11,542 bases of DNA from Hyphomicrobiales bacterium. GTDB lineage: Bacteria; Pseudomonadota; Alphaproteobacteria; Rhizobiales; Xanthobacteraceae. The position numbers were made by a program, and so were the translations under genes. Positions 6,545 through 11,542 of the stretch are shown here, piece by piece; the first letter of the stretch is position 1, and each line of letters opens with the position of its first letter. The DNA is taken from contig JAFKKQ010000359.1 in the NCBI GenBank assembly GCA_017304505.1, positions 1 to 11,542 on the forward strand. Reading direction: 5' to 3'. The notes under the pieces are model-generated. The model did no database searches. It saw only the letters and a list, made by a program, of their open reading frames with translations, and was not told where the DNA came from.

Positions 6545-7818
6545 ATGAGTCAAACACTGACATACACCAAGCGCGAACGCTCGTTCGTGACGTGGTCCGC
6601 GATCCTGGGTTACTCGTTCGATTTCTACAATCTGATCGTGCTCGCCTTCCTGCTGGTGCCGATCCAGAAGACATTGCACGTCACGTTGGCGCAGACCGGC
6701 CTGATTGTCGGTTTGACGTTGGCGGCCTCGGTGCTGGGCGGAATCCTGTTCGGCTGGGTCGGCGACAAGATCGGCCGCAAGAACGCGCTGCTTTGGACCC
6801 TTCTGCTGCTCGCCATTGGCTCGATCATGTCGGCGCTGGCCTGGGACTTCGCGTCGCTGCTGGCGTTCCGTATTCTCACCGGCATCGGCGTCGGCGGCGA
6901 ATGGGGCGCCGGCATGGTGTTGCTGAAGGCAGCGGCCTGGTGCAGGCCATGTCCTCGGTCGGAACCGCGATGGCTTCGATCATCGCAACCGTCGCGCTGG
7001 CCCATTTTGACCAGGAAACCGCTTGGCGGGTTGCGCTCGGGGTCGGCGGTTTGCCGCTGCTGCTGATGCTGTTCGTGCGCTCGAAGATGCCGGAATCGCG
7101 GCTGTGGCAGGAGTTCAAGCGCCGTCAGGATGCCGGCGAACTGCCGCCGGAAAAGCTCGCGCAATCGACGCCGCTGGTCGAGGTCTTCAAGGGCGTATCG
7201 CTGCGCTACCTCATCATCGGCACCATCATCACCGGCGGCTACATTATCGCCTATCAATGCATCAGCATCTTCATGCCGACGCTGATTTTGCGCGATCTCG
7301 GCGCCGATCTCGCCGCGCTGCGCAATATCACGCTGATCTTCGCGGCCGTGTCCGCCGTGGGCATGATCGGCGCGGGCTACCTCAGCGACGCTTATGGGCG
7401 TCGCCGCGCCATCATCCTTTCGACCATTGTCGGCATCGTCGGGCTGCTCGCCATCCATTGGACCGCCGGCCAGCACTATCCCGGCAATTATTGGACCTGG
7501 GGACTGTTCTGGGCCTATCTGCTCTGGGGCTTTGCGCAGACCTCCATCGGGCAGTTCGGGCCGTGGTTCGCCGAACTCTATCCTGTCGAAATCCGCTCCA
7601 CGGCGACATCGACGATTTTCAATCTCGGAAGGCTGGTCGGCAGCGTCGCGCCCTATGTCGTGCCGGTGCTGGCGGTGTCGCTCGGCTCGCTGCGCGATGC
7701 CATGATGCTCGGCGTCGCCGGTGCGACAATCAGCCTGGTGTTCGCCTTCTTCCTGCCGGAAACCGTGGGGCGCACCTTCGCGGTGATCGAGGGCAAGGAA
7801 CGGACCGAGGCGGCATGA
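6545..7818 (+). pseudogene. MFS transporter disrupted by a frameshift near 6928-6934
   Basis: A major facilitator (sugar/aromatic-acid-porter-like) permease split over two frames. The first frame, from ATG 6545, gives ~128 residues: TM1 with GYSFDFYNLIVL, motif A GWVGDKIGRK in loop 2-3, and ILTGIGVGGEWGAGMVLLK ending at 6928. The second frame resumes at GLVQAMSSVG (GGC 6934) and runs ~294 residues to the stop at 7816-7818, including the second motif A GYLSDAYGRR and a terminal MFS helix with FFLPET. Homologues normally carry E-x-W-(x)3-5-R-G between these two points (about 8 codons); only five bases are present. A ~19-bp deletion (any loss of 3n+1 bases, or an insertion of 3n+2) would explain both the missing loop and the frame change. 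The in-frame product would stop shortly after at 7066. Either a recent loss of function or an assembly error. The start is preceded only by a G-run (GGGGGG, 6535-6540). Confidence 0.85.
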
Positions 7819-7830
7819 TTGTCGCCATTG

Positions 7831-7847
7831 CCGTTGTGGAGCAACGG
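7831..7847 (+). terminator. Hairpin after the transporter, possible terminator
   Basis: CCGTTG (7831-7836) - TGGAG - CAACGG (7842-7847), a perfect 6-bp stem 13 bp past the transporter stop and 41 bp before the tRNA. There is no T-run after it, so intrinsic termination is doubtful. Confidence 0.3.
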
Positions 7848-7887
7848 TGGAAGGCGAGCCGCGGGACGTGGTAACGTTCGCGGATAC

Positions 7888-7964
7888 GGCCCCGTAGCTC
7901 AGCTGGATAGAGCACCGGTTTCCTAAACCGGGTGTCGCATGTTCGAGTCATGCCGGGGTCGCCA
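7888..7964 (+). tRNA. tRNA-Arg (anticodon CCT)
   Basis: A 77-nt cloverleaf with CCA encoded. Acceptor GGCCCCG (7888-7894) pairs with CGGGGTC (7954-7960), one G-U pair included; discriminator G7961, then CCA 7962-7964. D stem GCTC/GAGC. Anticodon stem CCGGT (7915-7919) with ACCGG (7927-7931) and loop TTCCTAA, anticodon CCT at 7922-7924, reading the AGG codon. T arm GCATG - TTCGAGT - CATGC (7937-7953). All helices pair, so the gene looks functional. It stands alone between the broken transporter and the histidine kinase. tRNA-Arg(CCT) genes can be integration sites, but no flanking repeat of its 3' end is visible here. Confidence 0.97.
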
Positions 7965-8033
7965 CTTTTCCGACACCTGGCGCTGCGGCTGCGGCCGATA
8001 CGCGCCTCAAGTCCGCGCCTGACGGAGAACGAA

Positions 8034-8050
8034 TTCCGTTAAAAACGGAA
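8034..8050 (-). terminator. Hairpin past the histidine-kinase gene, weak terminator candidate
   Basis: TTCCGT (8034-8039) and ACGGAA (8045-8050) pair across a 5-base loop, four bases beyond the kinase stop on the minus strand. The stem is short and no U-tract follows on that strand, so it is only a weak call. The region 7965-8054 holds nothing else. Confidence 0.3.
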
Positions 8051-8054
8051 AGCT

Positions 8055-9230
8055 CTAGGCGTGGCCGTCCGCGATAGCCTCAAGCGGCGCGTCAATGGTG
8101 ACGGTCGGCCCGTCGCTTCGCCAATCGTATCGGATCGCACCGCCGAATTGGTCCTCGATGGTTCTTTTCGTCAGCGTCGTGCCGAAGCCGTTTACGGCAG
8201 GCGCGCGGGTATATGGAATTCCGCTCTCACCCCAGGCCAAGTGGAAGCTGCCGTTTTCGATAAACCATGTGACGGACAGGACTCCGTTCGGCTGGTGCAG
8301 GCACCCATACTTCATGGCGTTGGTCGCCAGTTCGTGAAGCACAAGGGCAACCCCGGTAATCGCCTCCGGTCGCAGCACGAAGTCCGGCCCCGCGAGCGTA
8401 ACGCGGTTTTGGATGTCTGCCGTCACGTATGGCGCGAGAATGTCGTTAAGAACCTGCCGGAATGACACAGAGGAAGCATTCGTTTCGGGGACATCGGAAA
8501 AGCCTGGACGGACCAGTTGGTGTGCGCGCGCAAGGGCATCGAGCCGTCCCCGAACCGCCGTGGCTAGCTCCTTGGAATCGGCAGCGGAGGACGCGCTCAA
8601 CGCGACAAGCGAGCTTGCGAGCGCGAATACGTTTTTCACGCGATGATTAAGCTCGTGCAGAAGCAGTGTGCGCTGCTCCTCCTCGCGTTTCCGGGCGAGT
8701 TCATTGCGATGCCTCTCGATGGCGATGCCGGTGGTCCGCGCCACCATGGAGATGACCTCCAGGTCGCGCCCGGTCGGCTCCCTGGGCTCGCGATAATAAT
8801 TGGCGAAGGTGCCCAGCACCGAACCGTCGGCGGCCTTGATGGGAATGGACCAGCAGGCCCTCAAGTTGTGCTTGAGCGCAATGCTGCGGAAATCGTCCCA
8901 CAGGGGCGACGTGGCGATGTCGCTGACGATGACCGGCTCCCCTGTATATGCGGCCGTGCCGCATGAGCCGACACGCGGCCCGATCTCTGCGCCGTGAATC
9001 GCCGCGTTGTATTCTTTAGGCAGGCTTGGGGCTGCGCCCTCAAGCAAATGCTTTCGGTCTGGCGAGAGAAAGAGAACCGAGGCCAGCATTTCGCCGTGCG
9101 AGGGCTGTTCGACCATGAGCACGAGGTCGCGCAGAATCTCCTCAAGCGGCCCTCCCGCCGCAATGCGCGTGAGGATGTCGCGCTCGCGCACGAGGAGTTC
9201 AGAAATGGTCGGCTCGATCATCAAAGCCAC
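8055..9230 (-). CDS. GAF-domain HWE-family sensor histidine kinase, soluble
   Basis: A 391-residue sensor kinase. The GAF domain covers ~20-172 (RVGSCGTAAYTGEPVIVSD at 86-104; WSIPIKAADGSVLGTF at 127-142). A short helix leads to the H-box LHELNHRVKN (191-200), with His196 as phospho-acceptor. The ATPase domain has the N-box HELATNAMKYG (299-309, Asn304) and the G-box GFGTTLTKRTIEDQFGG (348-364). Trp333-Gly-Glu335 supplies the W-x-E of HWE kinases (Karniol and Vierstra family), and the F box seen in classic kinases is absent, as expected. No transmembrane helix or signal peptide is present, so the input is cytosolic: a small ligand or redox signal read by GAF. The GTG at 9230 has AGGGGG eight bases upstream; an ATG nine bases further in is the alternative. 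No response regulator gene lies nearby, so it is an orphan. Confidence 0.95.
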   Translation of the reverse strand: MALMIEPTISELLVRERDILTRIAAGGPLEEILRDLVLMVEQPSHGEMLASVLFLSPDRKHLLEGAAPSLPKEYNAAIHGAEIGPRVGSCGTAAYTGEPVIVSDIATSPLWDDFRSIALKHNLRACWSIPIKAADGSVLGTFANYYREPREPTGRDLEVISMVARTTGIAIERHRNELARKREEEQRTLLLHELNHRVKNVFALASSLVALSASSAADSKELATAVRGRLDALARAHQLVRPGFSDVPETNASSVSFRQVLNDILAPYVTADIQNRVTLAGPDFVLRPEAITGVALVLHELATNAMKYGCLHQPNGVLSVTWFIENGSFHLAWGESGIPYTRAPAVNGFGTTLTKRTIEDQFGGAIRYDWRSDGPTVTIDAPLEAIADGHA

Positions 9231-9346
9231 TGAGCTCGCCCCCTAAGTGACTGCGTGTCGAATGCCGCATTCTGCGGTGATCAGCGAGATTTCCCGGCAA
9301 GCATACGGGAGGCTAGCCCCGGTGTCACATGGACCCTTGGTACCAT

Positions 9347-9370
9347 AGGGCGTGGGTGCCTCCACGCCCT
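9347..9370 (-). terminator. Hairpin downstream of the LysR gene, possible terminator
   Basis: AGGGCGTGG (9347-9355) and CCACGCCCT (9362-9370) form a perfect 9-bp stem with a 6-base loop, 44 bp past the LysR stop on the minus strand. No U-tract follows. It lies in the 183-bp gap before the kinase gene, which otherwise shows no reading frame worth calling, so the two genes are probably separate transcription units. Confidence 0.4.
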
Positions 9371-9413
9371 CCGGGTGTTGGCGCGTGGGAAACGGGCCGC
9401 TGGCGGCGCGTCG

Positions 9414-10436
9414 CTATCGTTGCCGTTGGACCTTTCGCGATGCGCTTGGCGCTCGTGTTGTCACGGGCGCCTCGCGTCGGATCATGTCCTTCACCGCCTC
9501 GCGGGCGCATTCGACAAACAGTTGCGCCGCCGGGATCAGGGCGCGGTTGCGCAGCGTGACGATGCCGACCGGCCACGGCGGCATCGGCAGGTCGACTGGA
9601 AGGATTTTCAGGCCCGAGAACTGCGGATTGAGGCGCAGCACCGATTCCGGCAGCGCGGCGATGAAGCCGCCGCCGGCGCCGAGCGCGTTGCGCAGGTGCA
9701 GCGAGAACGTCGTCACTGCGAGGTTGGGCGGTTCGAGGCCGTGGCGGCGGAACATCTCGATCAGCGCCATGCCGCCGAGCGTGTCGAGCGGTGTCGAGAT
9801 CCAGCGTTCGCTGGCAAGCTCGGACAGGTCGATCCGGGTGCGGTGCGCCCAGCGGCCGGCGGCGCTCGCCACGATCCGGAAGCGGTCGTTGAACAGCACC
9901 TCGGCGTTCAACTGCTCGGTCAGGCGCCCCGCGCGCGGCACCTTGATGAGCCGCGCCACCACCAGGTCGACGCTGCGCGCGTGGAGTTGCGGATAGGCCA
10001 GCGTGCTGGTGTCGGCGAGGCTGACGCGGAGGCTGACGCGAGGGTATTTCTCGGACAGGCGGTTGATGATCGGCACCAGCGCACCGGCCGCGATCGATTC
10101 GGTGCAGGCGATGTGAATCTCGCCCGACGCCGGGTCGGCCATGTGCTCGATTTCTTTGATACCTTGCCGCAGTTCGTCGAAGGCGGCGCGGCCCCGCCTG
10201 AGCAGGGTCTGCCCGTAGGGCGTCGGCGACACGCCGCGCGGACCGCGGTCGAGCAGCCGGACACCGAGCGCGTGCTCGAGATCGGCAATCGACGCGGAAA
10301 CGGCCGGTTGCGTGATTCCGAGGGTCGCCGCCGCCTGCGCCATGCTGCCGGCCTGGATCACGGCGATCAGCACGTTGAGGTCGCGCAGCCGCACCCGACG
10401 GCCCAGCCGCTGCTCCCAGTCGGTGTTCCGAGGCAT
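9414..10436 (-). CDS. LysR-family transcriptional regulator
   Basis: A 340-residue LTTR. The winged helix-turn-helix is at ~17-75: LRDLNVLIAVIQAGSMAQAA, then TQPAVSASIADLEHALGVRLLDR as the recognition helix and wing. A linker helix follows to ~95. The effector domain starts near 105 (SGEIHIACTESIAAG) and has the usual two-lobe pattern, with GGMALIEMFRRHG toward the hinge. It is longer than the usual ~300 residues because of a 15-residue N-terminal lead and a basic C-terminal tail. The ATG at 10436 is preferred; TTG 10442 is two codons upstream in the same frame and is weaker. It reads divergently from the binding-protein-like gene with a 109-bp spacer, the classic arrangement for an LTTR that controls its neighbour and itself. 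Effector unknown. Confidence 0.95.
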   Translation of the reverse strand: MPRNTDWEQRLGRRVRLRDLNVLIAVIQAGSMAQAAATLGITQPAVSASIADLEHALGVRLLDRGPRGVSPTPYGQTLLRRGRAAFDELRQGIKEIEHMADPASGEIHIACTESIAAGALVPIINRLSEKYPRVSLRVSLADTSTLAYPQLHARSVDLVVARLIKVPRAGRLTEQLNAEVLFNDRFRIVASAAGRWAHRTRIDLSELASERWISTPLDTLGGMALIEMFRRHGLEPPNLAVTTFSLHLRNALGAGGGFIAALPESVLRLNPQFSGLKILPVDLPMPPWPVGIVTLRNRALIPAAQLFVECAREAVKDMIRREAPVTTRAPSASRKVQRQR

Positions 10437-10451
10437 AAGCAAACCCGTATG

Positions 10452-10464
10452 CTGCTAGTAGCAG
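10452..10464. promoter_or_regulatory. Perfect 13-bp dyad CTGCTAGTAGCAG, candidate LysR operator
   Basis: CTGCTA-G-TAGCAG is centred on 10458, in the 109-bp spacer between the LysR gene and the divergent binding-protein-like gene. It is 16 bp from the LysR start, and a possible -10 (TTATAG, 10479-10484) for the rightward gene lies one turn-and-a-half away with the dyad over its -35 region. That placement suits autorepression and activation by one regulator. An off-centre T-N11-A (T10453, A10465) exists but is not symmetric. Confidence 0.5.
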
Positions 10465-10545
10465 AAAGTGGATAGCACTTATAGCTCGGTTTCGCGACAC
10501 TGATCACGGATCACAACGCATCACCTGATGCCGCGGAGGACAGAC

Positions 10546-11439
10546 ATGGCCAAGTTCGTCATTCAGCCGCACGGCCGGCTGCAGGAGTGGATCGCCCACG
10601 AGAAAGGATATTTCCGCGACGAAGGGCTCGACTACGAGTTCGCTCGCGGCCCCTCGTCCGACACCCAGAAGAAAGTGGATGGCAGCGGCAAGGTCACCGA
10701 CCTGATGGCCGGCGCGTTCGAGTCCTACAAGACTGCCGGCGGCAACAAGGGCGTGAAGTCCGACATCTCCTGCGCTTGCCACTGGGCGGTGAACCAGGCT
10801 TCGGCGGAGAAGATCGGGACGATGTGGGGCAAGTCCTATGTCGCGACACCCGGCGGGATCATGGTGCCGCCGGAATCGCCGATCACCAAGCCCGAGGATC
10901 TGGCGGGGCAGGAAATCGCCGTCGGCTATCACTCCGGCAGCCACTTCACCACGGTGCAGTCGCTTGAGCCGTTCCTGAAGCCCGATCAGATCAAGCTTCG
11001 CTTCGGCGGCTCGATCTGGGCGCGCGCCGATATCGGCGTCGGCCGCGATCTTCCCGCCGTCAGCGTCTGGGGCCTGTCGTTCCAGGTGCTGGAGTTCATG
11101 GGCTTCCGCAAGGTTGTCGACACGTCGTTCATGATCGCGTTCATGTTCCCGGACGGAGTCAACCCGGTCGACGTCGAGAAATATATGAACGGCCTCAAGC
11201 GCGCGCAGATGGACCTCGACTTCCAGCCGGAGAAGTACCGGCACTACTATCTCAACGAGATTCCCGATCGCTACAAAGCGAAGGTCGATGTGCGCGGCTT
11301 CTCGCCGGGCGAGCGCATTGTGTTCCTGCCGTACACCGAGGAGGTGTATAAGAAGACACAAGCGTGGATACACGAGCGCGGCATCTTCGAAGGGCAAGCG
11401 CCCGTGCTAGACTACGCGGCATCGGTTGTTGCCGCCTGA
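10546..11439 (+). CDS. Periplasmic-binding-protein-fold protein without signal peptide (NMT1/SsuA-like)
   Basis: A 297-residue two-lobe protein resembling ABC-transporter substrate-binding proteins of the nitrate/sulfonate/NMT1 type. Features: lobe 1 with RLQEWIAHEKGYFRDEGLDYEF (11-32); SCACHW (75-80); TPGGIMVPPESPITKPEDLAGQEIAV (101-126), the usual crossover segment; GYHSGSHFTTVQSLE (127-141), a ligand-contacting stretch; GRDLPAVSVWG (166-176); and IFEGQAPVLDYA at the end. It starts directly with MAKFVIQPHG. No hydrophobic leader or lipobox is present, so it is predicted cytosolic, unlike transporter-linked SBPs. Cytosolic SBP-fold enzymes exist (THI5/NMT1 and 4,5-dihydroxyphthalate decarboxylase-like proteins), so a catalytic role is possible (inference). 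Start ATG 10546 has GGAGGA (10535-10540) five bases upstream. Divergent from LysR; no permease or ATPase gene is visible nearby. Confidence 0.85.
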   Translation: MAKFVIQPHGRLQEWIAHEKGYFRDEGLDYEFARGPSSDTQKKVDGSGKVTDLMAGAFESYKTAGGNKGVKSDISCACHWAVNQASAEKIGTMWGKSYVATPGGIMVPPESPITKPEDLAGQEIAVGYHSGSHFTTVQSLEPFLKPDQIKLRFGGSIWARADIGVGRDLPAVSVWGLSFQVLEFMGFRKVVDTSFMIAFMFPDGVNPVDVEKYMNGLKRAQMDLDFQPEKYRHYYLNEIPDRYKAKVDVRGFSPGERIVFLPYTEEVYKKTQAWIHERGIFEGQAPVLDYAASVVAA

Positions 11440-11447
11440 TGGAGTGG

Positions 11448-11475
11448 CGAAGGCTGGCCGCAAGGCCGGCCTTCG
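11448..11475 (+). terminator. Strong GNRA-loop hairpin after the binding-protein-like gene
   Basis: CGAAGGCTGGCC (11448-11459) and GGCCGGCCTTCG (11464-11475) form a 12-bp stem with one U-G pair around a GCAA tetraloop, nine bases past the stop at 11439. No T-run follows (TACTTCCGG), so it may be a stability or attenuation element rather than a complete intrinsic terminator. Confidence 0.5.
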
Positions 11476-11484
11476 TACTTCCGG

Positions 11485-11498
11485 TGGCGGCGCCGCCA
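11485..11498. promoter_or_regulatory. Perfect 14-bp palindrome TGGCGGCGCCGCCA
   Basis: A 7+7 palindrome 15 bp before the start of the next reading frame, in the 74-bp gap after the binding-protein-like gene. It could be a repressor site or part of a second RNA hairpin. GC-rich palindromes also occur by chance in DNA of this composition. Confidence 0.3.
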
Positions 11499-11513
11499 TC
11501 GAGGGATCAGTGA

Positions 11514-11542
11514 ATGTCGTTTGACTCAGTCGGCACCACCGC
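11514..11542 (+). CDS. Start of a new reading frame at the right edge
   Basis: ATG 11514 is preceded by GAGGGA (11501-11506) with seven bases between. Only nine codons and two bases are visible (MSFDSVGTT...), too few to recognise. It is probably the next gene of the plus-strand unit that begins with the binding-protein-like gene. The ribosome binding site is the main support. Confidence 0.45.

Noticed and set aside
5406..6674. Long minus-strand open frame across the hydrolase and the palindrome
   Set aside because: It crosses the palindromic repeat and tandem array, shows no conserved motif, and lies opposite a clear alpha/beta hydrolase.
6920..6945. Programmed ribosomal frameshifting in the transporter
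   Set aside because: There is no slippery heptamer or stimulatory structure, and the loop is missing several conserved residues, which points to a deletion.
6526..7818. A single intact 430-residue transporter from an ATG at 6526
   Set aside because: Its first ~130 residues are Arg/Asp-rich nonsense; the real N-terminal half with TM helices and motif A is in the other frame from 6545.
1..11542. CRISPR array, rRNA genes, insertion sequences or transposase remnants
   Set aside because: Apart from the 15-bp array and two palindromes, I saw no regularly spaced repeats, rRNA-like stretches or transposase motifs.

Overview
The window is GC-rich DNA with dense genes. It most likely comes from an alphaproteobacterium of the Bradyrhizobium/Rhodopseudomonas/Afipia group. 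That placement rests on an HWE-type histidine kinase, a cytosolic binding-protein-fold gene next to a LysR regulator, and two intergenic palindromic elements (604-684 and 6173-6279) that, from memory, resemble elements scattered through Bradyrhizobium genomes. It is an inference; no database was searched.

Left part (1-5240), minus strand: an operon reading right to left. It encodes a three-subunit molybdenum hydroxylase of the xanthine dehydrogenase/CO dehydrogenase superfamily in the order large (Mo) - medium (FAD) - small (2x[2Fe-2S]), with overlapping junctions. A single-domain cupin follows after 34 bp. After a 145-bp gap holding a palindromic repeat comes the N-terminal part of a metal-dependent amidohydrolase that runs off the left edge. 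A 279-bp divergent control region separates this operon from a plus-strand alpha/beta hydrolase (5241-6152). A hydroxylase, a possible cupin dioxygenase and two hydrolases together look like a catabolic pathway, perhaps for an N-heterocycle or aromatic compound. The substrate cannot be read from the sequence.

Middle (6153-8054): a 392-bp non-coding stretch carries a 107-bp imperfect palindrome and a three-copy 15-bp tandem repeat. Next is a major facilitator transporter whose frame is broken near 6928-6934 (pseudogene, or a sequencing or assembly error). A complete tRNA-Arg (anticodon CCT) with encoded CCA follows.

Right part (8055-11542): a soluble GAF-HWE histidine kinase and a LysR-type regulator lie on the minus strand. 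Divergent from the LysR gene is a periplasmic-binding-protein-fold gene that has no signal peptide, so it may act in the cytosol. It ends in a strong GNRA-loop hairpin, after which a new reading frame begins at the right edge. The LysR regulator probably controls this divergent gene from the 109-bp spacer, which contains a perfect 13-bp dyad.

The clearest anomalies are the broken transporter, the leaderless binding-protein-like gene with a Cys-Ala-Cys-His-Trp motif, the uncharacterised hydroxylase/cupin/amidohydrolase cluster, and the 15-bp tandem array.
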